Shown here in pieces: positions 1 to 12,526 of a DNA stretch of 64,000 nt. The translations under genes were made by a program, and so were the position numbers. The stretch is from Aspidiotus rigidus (taxonomy: Eukaryota > Arthropoda > Insecta > Hemiptera > Diaspididae). Every line of letters begins with the position of its first letter. Position 1 is the stretch's first letter. The notes beneath the pieces were generated by a model. That model saw nothing but the letters and a program-made list of their open reading frames with translations. It was not told the DNA's origin and ran no database searches. Location: the NCBI GenBank assembly GCA_035079385.1, contig JAVHKY010000029.1, positions 9,052,001 to 9,116,000 of the forward strand, written 5' to 3'.

Positions 1-60
1 TTTTAAATCGCCTTTGTAAAGCCAAAAACTTTCTTGTTTGATAGTGTTATCATATATTAT

Positions 61-334
61 AAGGCGATGTCGCGAACCGACGCAAACACTCACTGGGGGC
101 TTGTGTTATCAGGTGCATTTACGCAACATTACAATTTCAAGTTTTCTTTTTCAAATAACTTCTTAAAAGGAATTTCTACGAAAAAAATCATAAGAATGAA
201 AGTGGTAGAGATTGAAATTTTCTTTAATTTGAGACCACTCTCAAATATCTTCTTTGTTGAAAATATTTTCTGATTATCGTCAATGAACGAATGCATTGGA
301 CGGAGCCCTGAGTGAGCGTTCGCGACATCGCCTT
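61..334. mobile_element. MITE family A, copy 1
   Basis: A 274-bp element with terminal inverted repeats: it opens with AAGGCGATGTCGCGAAC and closes with GTTCGCGACATCGCCTT. It carries no coding capacity. A second copy with the same ends and a similar interior lies at 10718-10998. It sits inside one of two tandem repeats of about 72 bp; the neighbouring unit (379-452) lacks it. I could not fix an unambiguous target-site duplication, so the superfamily is left open. Confidence 0.8.
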
Positions 335-1265
335 ATTGTTTGTTTTCGTGAGGAGCTCGGAGTATTTTTAATGTATGTAATTTCTTGTGTGATAGTGTTA
401 TCAATATCGTTTGTTTTCATAAGGAGCTAGGAGTATTTTTAATGTATGTAAATAAAGGCATGAATGATTGGATTTTGATGCCGTGGTGTGACTCTGTATA
501 GAACTTCATGATTAGGTTTGTAGTTGCACCGTTTCATCAACATTCAGAATCAAAACTACCTCACGCGTTTGTTTACATAATACATTCAAGGAGAATGCCT
601 CTATTCAAGCCCTCCATCCACTAGGAGCGTTATAATGAGGGGAGCAGGATAATTTCTTTGTTTAAATTTTCCGTGAATAATCTCAGAGTTACTCGAAAGC
701 AAAGAAATATAGAGAAAGGATGAAAAGAACAAATTTTTAGTATTCGACAGGATACAATTTTCTCCTTTGCTGATAACAGTGATAACAAAGCTTTGGTTGA
801 GTTTTGCTGAAAGATTTGATTGACGAAGGATCGTCCATTGATTACTCAAACTAAGTTTTGCTGAGATATTATAAGAATAGCTTCTTTTCCTCGTGTAAAA
901 TACCAACTCGAATCTATTATGGCTCCCAAATGCCTAGGAATGGTAAATTTTGATAAAAAATGATGAAAATTGTATGACATCAAATATCAACTTGGATTCC
1001 GGGAAAAATGGAAAAATGATAGTGTCCTGCACGTCAAGGTCGTTGGTGCTGAACAGAACGATAAATTTTTGATGTTTCGGCCTTTCTGGAGGGAATCAAG
1101 TCCATGTGTAGATCGAAATAGCCTCGTTTGAAACTCGTTACTGTCTTTTTCAAGGCTCGTAGCCCTACCTGTCCGTGTCAAATAGTTTCATATGTTTGAA
1201 TTTTGTGCTTTGATTACTCTGTGCGCCTCGTAGAAGAGAAATGTATTTCTTTTTCGTTGTTGCAG
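335..1265. other. Intron of the B56 gene (upstream part)
   Basis: No convincing exon seen. The start has a tandem duplication: a segment ending in GAGTATTTTTAATGTATGTAA occurs at about 341-380 and again at about 411-451. Earlier exons of the PP2A subunit must lie beyond the left edge, because the first recognisable exon starts in the middle of the conserved domain. Confidence 0.5.
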
Positions 1266-1385
1266 GTGATGTTCTTGGGCGAAATGGAAGAAATATTGGA
1301 CGTCATCGAGCCCACTCAATTCACAGCGGTCCAGATACCGTTATTTAAGCAAATCGCTAAATGTGTTTCCAGTCCGCATTTTCAG
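1266..1385 (+). CDS. wdb: PP2A B56 regulatory subunit, internal exon (widerborst-like)
   Basis: This 120-bp, phase-0 exon is bounded by an acceptor (TTGTTGCAG) and a donor (GTAGGA). It encodes 40 residues beginning [16 protein letters not shown] and ending KCVSSPHFQ, the highly conserved HEAT-like segment of B56 (B') subunits. These subunits direct the PP2A A-C core enzyme to its phosphoprotein substrates. The join to the next exon restores the family sequence SSPHFQ-VAERAL without a gap. The gene is partial here: the N-terminal half is outside the window. Residues in the following exon ([13 protein letters not shown]) look more like the alpha/beta/epsilon group, hence widerborst-like rather than the gamma/delta paralogue. 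The symbol is by similarity only. Confidence 0.93.
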
Positions 1386-1907
1386 GTAGGAAGGAAGAGT
1401 CATACGTCGCAGGTGCAAATTGCGACAGTGGCATAGGCAAAGTGGTCTCCCATACTCTTGTCATTTTTTTCCATCCATGGTGAAGAGTAATTGATTTTTT
1501 ATAACATCAATTTATGTATTATTATGTTTCCAATATGGGGAATCCTCTGAGGAAGAGCAGGTCTCCTCCTTCATCCTCTCCCCCTTCTGCCTATGTATAT
1601 CACCGAGCATATCACGAAAGAACGAGTTTCAAAAGAACGTAGAATCAACTCCTGCGCATAATTGTCAGTCAATGTCACTCATGACGTCATCAACTTGGGA
1701 CGTAATTTGCTTGACGCAAATTTGAGAATGGCTCTCAGTCTTGAGAAATATTCATGTTAGAAGAGATTCCTTTTTTCCTCTCTGCGCATTTTTAAAATTC
1801 TCTCCGCTGCGTCACTGAATTGCGCTTCATATTTATTGTGTTCTTTCCCGTATACATTGACCAAATTGAAGAATCTAATTTGTATTATTGTGGTGTTTTA
1901 TAATTAG
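1386..1907. other. Intron of the B56 gene
   Basis: A 522-bp intron with GT-AG ends. It contains one of eight TGACGTCA octamers in the window (1682-1689). Nothing else identified. Confidence 0.7.
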
Positions 1908-2137
1908 GTGGCTGAACGTGCGTTGTACTTCTGGAATAACGAATATATTATGAGCCTTATAGAGGAGAATAATTATATAATAATGCCGATCATGTTTCCG
2001 GCGTTATATCGTATCAGCAAGGAGCACTGGAATCAAACAATCGTAGCTTTAGTGTATAACGTGTTGAAAACGTTCATGGAGATGAATAGTAAATTGTTCG
2101 ACGATTTGACAGCGTCATATAAGGCCGAAAGACAAAA
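1908..2137 (+). CDS. wdb: PP2A B56 regulatory subunit, penultimate exon
   Basis: A 230-bp exon opened by the acceptor TAATTAG and closed by GTAAGT. It encodes [20 protein letters not shown] followed by a segment ending [14 protein letters not shown], the last HEAT-like repeats of the B56 fold. It ends in phase 2, with two bases AA carried over. Two downstream acceptors accept that phase (2331 and 6320), which is the basis for proposing alternative C-termini. The segment after WNNEYIM is family-typical in length and spacing. Confidence 0.94.
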
Positions 2138-2330
2138 GTAAGTTACCGTGTTCCGTCATCACCTTGTTTTAGCGGGGACTATAATCAGAAAACGATACGA
2201 GCATCGCTAGCATATGGGACAAGGCTTTCTCTGTGTCCGATATTGAAAAAAAAAGTATCGTACCACGTCTATGGGTGCGTGTGTTCGGGTGTTGGTACGC
2301 GCCTTAAATTACTTTCGGAAATTTTTGCAG

Positions 2331-2439
2331 TTCCGATTCCGATGAGGAAGAGAATAATGTCACCGCGTCGGATGATGTCGTTGTTGGTTCGGATAGTGTC
2401 GTTAATGATATTGATAATCTTACCTCGTGTTGTACGTGA
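2331..2439 (+). CDS. wdb: Possible alternative terminal exon of the B56 gene (acidic tail)
   Basis: An acceptor (ATTTTTGCAG) at 2330 is followed by an open frame in the phase left by the exon at 1908-2137. The spliced product would end with about 36 residues beginning N-SDSDEEENN, rich in Ser, Asp and Val, ending in a stop at 2437-2439. An AATAAA signal lies at 2597-2602. The SDSDEEE cluster resembles a casein-kinase-2 substrate stretch, but that is inference. The canonical terminal exon is 6320-6398. This could instead be a chance open stretch; the phase match, good acceptor and nearby poly(A) signal are the support. Confidence 0.45.
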
Positions 2440-2596
2440 ACGATCGCGATTAAAATATGGTACCGGAAACGCGGGCGCGATATACCCGACATTATGGGAA
2501 ACGGTTGCTAAAGAATGGGGAATCAAGTTCGCCATAAATGAGAACAAAAGAAAAGTGATAGTATTTCATGTTTCCATTCAAAATTACCAATGATGT

Positions 2597-2602
2597 AATA
2601 AA
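2597..2602 (+). promoter_or_regulatory. Candidate poly(A) signal for the short B56 isoform
   Basis: AATAAA, 158 bp after the stop of the proposed alternative exon. In AT-rich DNA this hexamer is common, so it is only weak support. Confidence 0.35.
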
Positions 2603-4278
2603 AACAATGATTTTATGCCTTTTTTTGATGGCCGGGAAGGCTGTTTTGAAATTTTTATGAACTCGGAAAATGTGGGTCGAGAAAAAACTTATTCTGGTTA
2701 CTGTTGGGACCGGCCGCTTGTATCGATTCTATGGACGATTATATTCGTGGCTGGTTTCGTGTAAAGTTAATGAAAAAACTGAAATCACTCAGCTTTCGAT
2801 GGAGGAGCCCCTTCTTATTCGATTTTGTGCTTCAGATATTTTGAAAGTGTGTTCATCTTCCGACCCGACCCCACCTCCTTCTGGAAGTCACGCACCTATC
2901 ATACAATACTTATAATGCGCGCTCCAAATTATCATCAAGCCGAATCAAGAGGAGGTGGAGGGAGGTATTCTTATTAGAGATGCAAACTATCAAACAATTT
3001 GGTTATCGATATCTATCAACAGTTCAGAGCCAAAGTATCGATAGTGTTTTACAGACCACGGAGCGCTAAAGTCGTACATTTTTTAATTATTCAAATTTAT
3101 ACTGAGAACAAAAAACTTTTTTGTCAGCCAATAGAGCCATTTTTGCTCAAAACGTGTTTTTCGTTGGTTTAGTGCGTTTGACCAATATTGTCGATAGTAT
3201 TTGCGTCTCTGATGTTCTCATGTCGTTAATCACTTATTCATTAGTATGTAAAGTGTAAAATAGTTTTCAAGCTTTACATGAAGTGGCTTTGTTCAACTAA
3301 CAAATTCAGAACCACTTCACACACCAACACACATGCAGTCAGAATACTTTGAGATCCTCGATCAAATCAATCACGTTGTTGTTAAAACTGGCAGCCTATC
3401 CATTGATTTTTAATTGGTGAAGTAAGACTACTTTTTATTCCTTGAGTTGAGCATCGATCTCCTCAACTATGAATCCAGTCGCTATCTACAGAAACTGTGT
3501 CAAATAATTGAAACATTTAATTGCTCCAATACAATTTTCCCCCTATGTAACTATAAACTTGCCTTGAAATCTGGAAATTTGAGGAAATATTTGGGCAATC
3601 ATGTTCAACGGATGTACTTCTTTATTGCTATCAGTAAATTCACTCGTTTTCATTCTACCAATGGCCCAAAGACGTTAAGCCAATACTTTTTGACCGTATC
3701 CTTGAACAAATTAATGTAAGTGAACAAGGTCTATTTGTGCAATCTATTATGTTGTGTCTAGGTTATTCAGTTAATTCATCTTCCAGTTCAATAAAATTGA
3801 TACTGCTGAAGAAGTTTGTTTGTGCTGTTTGTAGATTTTGGTCAGCATTCAATTTGAAATATCTGCTGCTCAAAAAAAAAAACAAAAAAAAAACTACTTA
3901 ACAGGAGGATTCTAAGTATAATTTCACAATTGAACAGCTCTTATGAAAAAGACTAGTCTCAAGTTCATTCCAAAAGTATCGGTGTTTCACTGCTGAATTC
4001 ATAATCCAATTTACGCTTATCATATAGCGTTTTTGAGTAGGCTAATCACTCAAAATAATATAAAAATCTTTATATTTTTAGAAGATTGTAATTATTATAT
4101 CGAAACAACTGGTACCCATTAGATGAATTCAAGTATGAAAATCCAATTTGAACCTTCTCCAAAGATCTTCTCTCAGTCTCATCACATATCAAAAGTTCAA
4201 AAAGATTCTATATTCTAAAAATGAACAATTTGCAATCTTGCAGAACTTGATGTTTTAAATTTTTGATAGTGTTATATC

Positions 4279-4486
4279 ACTATGGTAAGGCGCTAGAGGT
4301 ATTCTCGTTCAATATAGACAAACATGGCGCTGGATGTAGTAATCCGACTCGGTGTAAAAATCAAGTGGTGGTGGTGGTGGAGTTGTTATCAGCACCACCA
4401 CTTGATTTTTACACCAAGTCGGATTACTACATCCAGCGCCATGTTTGTTTACATTGAACGAGGGTACATCTAGGTCCTTACTATGG
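4279..4486. mobile_element. Hairpin (foldback) MITE
   Basis: Two arms of about 93 bp (4279-4372 and 4391-4486) are inverted copies of each other; both contain the text AACATGGCGCTGGATG or its complement. The centre is a short GTGGTGGTGG run. No coding capacity. The arms match almost completely, so insertion was probably recent. Confidence 0.85.
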
Positions 4487-6319
4487 TGCCAGAGAATTGC
4501 AAATTAGGTACTCACTTGCTTGAAGAGTATTGAAACTTACTGAATTTTTGGTATAATTAGGCATAATATGACAGAGGAAGAGTGATCAAGCTGGATTTTT
4601 ATATTTGAGTCAATCCAACTATTATTTGTTTTCAGCGTGATATCAAGTAACATTCTCAAGGTCAAGTGATTTCTCAAAAACTTGACGCAGCTTTGGGTCC
4701 TATATTGAAAATACTTTCAGAATCATTCAAAGATTAACATTTAAAAGAATAGTCGTTCAATAGTGAATGAATACTAAATTCTAATCCATATTATCATATT
4801 GAAAATAAATGATAGTTAGTTGAATTTTAGAATTTGAATATAAAAATGAAGCATGATGAATCTTCCGTCGTCACAATAAAAGTTTCAATATTCATTAAGG
4901 AAATAATTTGAGACCTTGCGGAATATTGTGTTTTGATAGTGTTGTTGTCATCATAATGGTTCTGAAAAATTGCATGTTTCAATGATATGAAATCCCTATG
5001 AACTTCTAATATCACTGATGTGTACTGAAGGGATATAAACCTTTTCCCTGGTGACGTCACAACATTGATGACAGTGAACGACAGTAAGCAAAAGTACGTG
5101 TAAATGTTTTTGATAGTCATCAATATTACAATGTTTGGGCCAGCCATCCTATGGATTCTCATAAGAATACATAGGGAACATCTCAATCACATATTGACAT
5201 TGAAAAAAAGAAGAAAAAAATGAGGAACCAAAGGTTTATAATTAATGTACCTTTGTTTCCATATTTATTTTTCGTTTTGAAATATCAATAAATGATTAAA
5301 ATTTAAAATATTTCGCCTATATTCTTATGGGACCTTGAGCGATGGCTAAAATCAAGCCGCAGCGAGCAGACAGTTCAATACGTCACAGGGAAGAGGTCTA
5401 TAATTATCCGGGGTTGTAAAAAATTGATTTTTTTTTAAAAAAAAAGAACAAAAAACGTGTTTTTTTAGTTCAAGACTTTGTTTTTTTTTTTTCCAAAACG
5501 TGTTCGAAACCAATATTTTTTCTTCACAGTTTAAAACATGTTGAAAAAGGCATTTCTATACAAATTTTGTATATTTTATTATTTTGAAGATAATGACCTA
5601 GCGCTTCTTGCGGGGTTTCTCCAGGTTTTTTCCCTAGACACTGACTCTTTCTTGCGCGTGAGCACGCGTGACTTTAAATTCATGATCATGATGTGCCGTC
5701 CACGTTTAAAACGTTTTTTTTAAATCAAATTCCAATGTTTAAAACACTGTCTAAAACAATTTCATTTAAAACATCGCAACCCTGCTATTATAGTCTATTG
5801 AATTATCACTCGTTTTTGATAACACGATAATAATATTTTCAAAATCACTTCACGTGAATTTGAATTCAGTTTTTAAAATACTTCCAGAATCATCTAAAAA
5901 TGAGCATTTTACATGATAGCTGTTCATTAGTGAATGTCCCATCTATCTGTGGCGCGTTCTTGAAATTTTTCTCCTTCATTTGCAACTTTTGATGACCAAA
6001 AACTTTGATCAAGTTAGTCATCGGTTGTTATTCTAGTCAGGATAAGCTTACTTCGGTTGCACGTATAAAATGATGGCCTATCGTCTTGGTCGGACAGCTG
6101 TAACGCATATGACCCTAGTTGATACTATTTGATTTTGAAATTCACTTGTCAGCATTTCACTCAGATTGTCCAGTTAGCCTCTCTCGCTTGTAGAACCCTG
6201 TACGTAAATTTCAACCGTGCACGTATGCGGGGAGAGTACCTTCATAAAATGTGAAAAAAACCACGACAAAATTATCCGGTTTTTCTAGATTTCATTTATT
6301 TTTCATATTCTATTCGCAG

Positions 6320-6398
6320 AGAAAAGAAGAAAGAAAAAGAACGAGACGAATTATGGAAAAGGCTGTCCGAGTTAGAAATATCAAACGCCAGAGATTGA
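6320..6398 (+). CDS. wdb: PP2A B56 regulatory subunit, terminal exon
   Basis: The acceptor TATTCGCAG precedes an exon that restores the family C-terminus: KAERQ-KEKKKEKERDELWKR, then LSELE and a stop at 6396-6398. The junction codon AA+A is formed exactly by the phase-2 end of the exon at 1908-2137. Human alpha/epsilon subunits have the same charged helix (ERQ-EKKK-E-EELW) in this place. The tail is shorter than in vertebrate B56-alpha. A longer ATG-initiated frame overlapping this exon (from 6251) is a shadow in another frame. Confidence 0.92.
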
Positions 6399-9003
6399 AG
6401 CAGGAACGTGCGACAAAGAAAAAATCGCGAGAAGTAGGTGATAACGATTTATAATTATTACTACTACTACTACTTGATATATTATTAGAATTTTCGATGA
6501 ATACGTCCAAAGATGTTAAGAATGAAAAGTGGGAAAAGGAAAAAAATAAGCACGAATAACGATAATAACAGCTACAATAATATTATTATTATAATAATGA
6601 AATTATTGCATTATTGTTATCATTATAAGAATAAGAATAATATTAATAATTAGATTTTTATTTTAACGAAATAAAACGGAACTGAATGAATACTACTATT
6701 ATATCCGTGTATATTTCTCAGTATCGATAATCATTTTCTTAAAATAATGAAGAGAAATGAGGACAAGGAATGAAAAGGTTCTGGTAGTCTTTTCTTTTTT
6801 TTTTTTTTTAATTGAGTGGGAAATAGAAATCTATTTTATTGTATTATAAATTTTTAGAACGCGTGAAAAATGGAAATTTTATTAGCCGGTGGATTGCATT
6901 ATTATTCTACTATATTTTTTCTACTTTATGACGATAATAATTTTGAAATAGATAAGGAAGGAAGAATGAAAATTAATTTTCTATAATTATATTTGCATAC
7001 GGTGACTTTCTTGTATATTTTTATTAATATACTATTCTGTTATTGTTCGTTTTTTTTTCCTTTCCGTTCTCGTCCTGTGTATCAGTGTTAATTTTTTTTT
7101 CTTTAATTTTAATCGATTCGATTGCTACCTTCTTTTTTTGTTTCGGTATTAAGTTTCGTGTATTTGTTTTCGTGTATCAAAATTTGTAGAACCATTACGA
7201 TATTTTGAAAACTTGTTATCGGATTAACGCGTAGAGGATACAATATTTGTGTGTAATTTTTCGGGTTCTACTTTTTGCGTAGATCCTATTATTGCATCTT
7301 AATTTTACTTCCAGAATATTTTTGTGAATAATTTATGATTTTTCTTTCTCGTTTTCTTTTTCTTGGTCTCTTTTCTTTGTCTCCTGTTGAAATTTTCGTA
7401 GATTTTGAGTGGGATGAATGGATGAAAGAGAGAGTGAATTGTACTAACGGCTAGTTACTGAAGGTGTATTAATCCCGCATGAATCTGAGTGCTCATCTTT
7501 TGTAGGGTTCTCGTCTGCAAACGTAATTTTCATTTCGAAAAATAATCCGTTATGGTTTTTGATACTTTTTTTTTCTTCTTCTTTTCAGTCAAAAAGTGTT
7601 TAGATCGCTTACGTTGTTTTACGTGTTACCTTGTATTTTTGATTTTATGTAAGTTGTAATCACCTTTCTTTTATCTAGATGTAACTTGTCCTTGTGATAG
7701 TTATATTAAATAGCGTTTATGATGTATTTAATTGTCGTATAGAGTTTTGGAAACTCTTTTTGTTTTATTTTTTTCTTTGTCTCCTCTACTTTCTCTCTTG
7801 TAGACGCCACATCATTTTCATAATGATTTTACAAAAACTTGTATATAATCATCTCTCGATTATGAAAAATTAAATAATAATATATAATTGATATTACTCG
7901 TGCGAATTGTATGATATTGTTATAACTATCATTATATCACTTCGTAAAATAGTTATTTTTAATTAATGAAATATTAATCTATTACAAATAGATCATAATT
8001 TACGTAGTTCGGAAAGAAAAAGAAAAGGCAGATCAATGAATTTTGAATGCTGTTCATTGTTTTAGTTCTGTACCAATATCGGGTCTTTGGTACGTATTAT
8101 GTGAAGCGGATTCGCAAAAAAGTATTTTTTATTAAAATGGGTGTAAGAATAATTGTCGCTATTTCCAAAAAATTTAGATAGCCATAAAGTATTAGAAGTA
8201 GGTAGTTTTTAATTTTTTTGCGCGTAAGCGGTGAAATTGCATTTTTCTATCGATCTTTTTCTTCTCACTCTCGAAAGAGTGAGCATACAATACATATTTT
8301 TTTCTTTCTGATACTCGTACTTTTGTCTTTGATTTTATATTTAATTTCAAGATGTTACTAATCATCGGATACAATCTTTGGCCAAGCATTTATGTTCAAG
8401 AAAGATTCAAAACGAGAAATCTCTTACAAAATGTACGATTTTGTTAAGAAAAATTCCTCGTTTGAATTTTTTGTTTCTTTGATTTTTTTTTTCCTGATTT
8501 CGGTATCGTTTGTAACATCCGTTCTTCGAGTTCCCTCAATCCGTGTATTATCCTTTGAATTGGTTGATTATCTGTAGAAGACAAAAACAAAAAAGGAACT
8601 TATACAACCCCTCCCACTTCGTAAAATGTTATAAATACAAGAATTTATTTTTAAATTATACAGGATAAATATATCTATATATTTATAATAATATTTATAA
8701 ATAATGAGTATAAATAACTATATATGTGTTTTTCCCCCTCGAATGTGATGTATCTACAAATGCGTGCCGATTAATGCAATATTGTATATTTGTATACATG
8801 GTAATATTAAATTGTTACTTTTACACTCGTTCTGTTTGTATATTTTCCAGCGCTATTATAAATAATATTTTATTTAGAAAGATAAAGGTATCTCTTTTAA
8901 TACATAAAAATCTGATTGAACGGCGAATGCGTGTTTTTATTAATTTTCCCATTCTTGGGTCTGATATGCACTTCGCCGTTGATCAATAAAAATTTATTCA
9001 AAA
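6399..9003 (+). other. Probable long 3' UTR of the B56 gene
   Basis: About 2.6 kb of AT- and T-rich unique sequence without repeats or splice-linked frames, ending near a CAATAAAAATT signal (about 8986). It contrasts with the repeat-laden DNA on both sides, which suggests a transcribed UTR. Several AATAAA-like hexamers occur, so the end point is uncertain. Confidence 0.4.
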
Positions 9004-10360
9004 GTCAGAAATAATGAATGACGGATCAGTTTCCAAAATTTTAATTGGATGTATCTATTACATCTGTGCTCTCGGGATCTCCTACCGTGCACGAAAATTG
9101 GCAGCAAGCAACGCGCAATAGCCTATACTATACTTGAGCAACCTAACTCTGTTTTTACTGTCAACATCAAGCCTTGTATTGATACGGATATGCTCATAGC
9201 GTTACTGAAATTTTACCGTCATTGTAGGGACACTTTCATATCAAACAGATGAAAAGAAACGATCTTGTATACGTGGATTGGCCGTCGCCCCTGTAACTCA
9301 TGAACAGATACCTTGTCAAATGCTTCAGTCTTCCATTAGGGAATTACTTAAAATGATTTCATAGTTATCTGTACAGGGGAAGAGAGAATGAAGTTTCATC
9401 GCGAGCGTAGCATAATGGACAACGGACTGATTATGGTGAGGGAAAATAACGTGCTTCTTTTTGCGTTATATGTGATGCCCTTTCAATTTCAAGTGATTCT
9501 CTTGGGTAATCCTGCATGTTTTTTCAACGCTATATTCGAATCCGCTTTCCGTTCTTTTTTAATCTATGAGGTGTTCAAGTAATCCTATAAAATATAGAAA
9601 ATTACCGTTTTAATTTTGAGAACATCGTTCTGTGGAAATATATAATGAACTAGAATAAGAATGAAACTCTTATACGATACAGTATGTATATCAATTAAAA
9701 GGCTAGAACGTTTTTGGCACAATTGCCATCATTAGTAAAATATAGAAATATAACTTACTAACTTTGTACAAAAGTTTCATTCTTATTTCAGTTTGTTGTA
9801 TAATTATGTGCCGCAAAGTCACGGACAGAATACCTCAATTAAATAAATGATAATTGAATAAACTAGGATATGGAAATGTAGCATCAAATTTTCCTTCATT
9901 ATATATAAAAACTTTGGAACAATTTCGTGCTCTACATGAATGGTTTGCAATCGTGCAGAACATTGTGCTTTGATGTTGTTATTATCTTGGTCCTGGGAAA
10001 TTCCATATTACTTGTTTTGAGAACCCTCCTTGGATGACATCAAAAATAAACTGGGTTTTGATATCTAAATTTGATGATAAAAAATTGAATTTGGTCATTT
10101 CTTTATAATTGAAAAGATAATATGAGTACCTAAGCAACAAGAATTTTGTTCTCAAATTCTCACTCAGAACTTTCCTGATCCGTGTTACCAATATTGAATT
10201 CCTTATTTATTTCTCAATTTCAAACATTAGCAAATGATTGAAATGTACGCTATGCATCGTTCATGGGAATCAATAATATTCTGAGCACCATTGCAGAATT
10301 AATGACAATATTTCTATCACTTTATGGCAGAATATTGTATACAATAATTGATCCTAGTGG
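9004..10360. other. Intergenic, low-information
   Basis: Short frames only. The segment around 9950-10200 shares text with the dispersed repeat seen near 4930. No gene or RNA recognised. Confidence 0.4.
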
Positions 10361-10714
10361 TTACTTTTACTAAGGAACTATGATATTATGCGATAGGTAT
10401 CGCGAGTGATAAGAATAGGACCGACACCCTGCTGATAAAGACTAAGGAGGAGCGATCTAAGTAGTATCCTAGATGAGAATTTTAAACATCAAACATCAAA
10501 TACAAGAACTTTAACGACAAAAATAAAGGAAATGATTTACTAATTTTCTGTTTTCATCGATTCACTGGTAATCTCCCTAATTAACCAAAATTCAATGTTT
10601 GACATTCAAATTTTCCTCACGGCTCTCCTGAAACCTAAAACTGCTCCTCCTTCGACTTTATCAACATGACAATGTCCTCTTCTTATCACATGCGCAGTTC
10701 CTTAGCAAAAGTAC
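10361..10714. mobile_element. MITE with long terminal inverted repeats
   Basis: The left end (TTACTTTTACTAAGGAACT) and right end (AGTTCCTTAGCAAAAGTAC) are inverted copies, and the similarity extends inward about 110-150 bp through GTGATAAGAA and AAGGAGGAGC on both arms. It abuts MITE family A copy 2, so the two elements are adjacent or nested. Confidence 0.7.
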
Positions 10715-10717
10715 TAT

Positions 10718-10998
10718 AAGGCGATGTCGCAAACCGACGCAAACACTCACTGGTGGCTTGTGTTATCAGTGTGCATAATTTACACAATATATTACAATTT
10801 GAAGTTTTCTTTTTCAAATATCTTCTTAAAAGGAATTTCTACAAAAAAAAATCATAAGAATGAAAGTTGTAGAGATCAAAATTTTCTTTAATTTGTGCCC
10901 ACTCTTAAATATCTACTTTGTTGAAAATATTTTCTGATTTTCATCCATAAACAAATACATTGGACGGAGCCCTCAGTGAGCGTTCGCGACATCGCCTT
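10718..10998. mobile_element. MITE family A, copy 2
   Basis: 281 bp, same terminal inverted repeats (AAGGCGATGTCGC / GCGACATCGCCTT) and interior as the element at 61-334, with scattered substitutions and small indels. Confidence 0.82.
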
Positions 10999-12526
10999 AT
11001 TATACTGTTGAACAGAACACGCACGCGCGTTGTTGGTCGGAATCCATACATGACGAACTAAGAACGGTCTTCATCTTTAGCACAGGTTGTATGGGAGAAC
11101 AAACGGCTATCTGTTTGTTCCTATGGAAAATTAAACGGTTCGTCATGTTTGTCAAAATCAACATATTTTACTTTCAAATCAAGTTAAATATGGGAGTTGA
11201 AATAATTTTTGAGAATTTTGGCTGATTGGTTGATTTTGGGCACATGTTGGCTCATGATTTGGCTCAGAACAGTTGTAGAAAGTTGGGTAACGCCGCACAT
11301 TGAAAACAAAATTGAAATACAAATTTTATAGGTTTGAAGTAGCGTTTTGCGGCGCTAGAGTGAATTTAGCGCCGACTCTCATTCAACAGCTAGTAACATC
11401 ATTCTGGTCCATCCATCCACAGTTCCTTATTTTTACATGATCATTGATCATTGACACTAACTATTATCAGTCAGTGACGTCATGGTAATGATGCCGAGGC
11501 CACCTCTGAATTTTATTTGGTAGAGTGAGTAAGGAATAGGAAGCCAACAATATTTTTCATGTTCTAGTTCATCATTCTAATCATCATTATTGTTCTCAAT
11601 GCAGTATGATTTTTGCGTTATTAGGTACTTGAAAGTTGAAAACCTGTGTTAGGACTGTTGGCAGAAAATGGAAAACTGTTTTCTCTAAAAATACCTTCAG
11701 AACCATCTGAAGATACCAGCTGTATTCAGTACAGGTAAGTAGTGATTGGATAAAATTTTTCTTGCATCCCTGCACCAAACAAACATCCCTGTAAATTACT
11801 TTCAAATAGTATCTTTGTTCTCAGTGTTTCACAAATTATAAAGAGCATAGATTGCATTTCTTAGGTAACGCTCCTTATTTCTACAAGGTAGTTTAGTTCG
11901 CAAACCATGATTAGAAATCCAATCAAATTAATTTCAGTATTCCAAATTGTAGATACTTGTTCTCCTACGTGTTATCAAGTTGGTAGTGTTGAATAACATT
12001 TCTAATTGCAGCTTGTATGGGTGTTGCTAGAGTGCACATAATTTTCATTCTGGAGCATCTAACGCTACGAGCTGTAGACAACTGCAGTGAGACACCTAAC
12101 TTGGGGACTCTGTTGGTATGCAATTTGGAACACTGGAATGCTCTTGTGTTAAACATGTCCTGGGAGTCTATTCTACTGATTAGAGTGTGTTAGTGGGGTG
12201 CTATGTAGGGCGACGTGTATACGTTGAGATACAGTGTAACCGTTGAGATACAGTGTAACCGTAATTGGAACTAGTACAAATTCAATTTCAAAGATACTGA
12301 AATTTGGTGCATTGTTTAGAAATTCAATCGTTGGCCTTCTGTCTCAGGTTTGTCCCATTTCTTGTGTACACCATCCATTTGGTTATCTTGACGTTCATTT
12401 CTAATCCATACTCCGCACTGACACCCGGCGCACTCTTGCGAGCATATCCTGTAGCTCAGGCAATGATTTGGCTATCAATGGTATACCTTATAGGTATTAG
12501 ATACACGGGAACCGTCTATTCTGAAA
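10999..12526. other. Intergenic
   Basis: No gene recognised. There is a short tandem duplication of CGTTGAGATACAGTGTAAC at about 12220-12260 and one TGACGTCA octamer at 11475-11482. Confidence 0.4.

Larger units (their letters stand above)
2440..6319. other. Intron of the B56 gene with dispersed repeats
   Basis: No further exon of the gene recognised. It holds a perfect-looking hairpin element (4279-4486), poly(A)/poly(T) tracts near 3870 and 5430-5490, and pieces of a dispersed AT-rich repeat recurring near 4200, 4930 and 9960 that share TTTGATAGTGTTGTT-like text. Short open frames here have no features I can assign. Confidence 0.5.

Noticed and set aside
2243..2593. 116-codon frame overlapping the alternative B56 exon, and its minus-strand partner
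   Set aside because: Different frame from the one that fits the splice phase; no motif.
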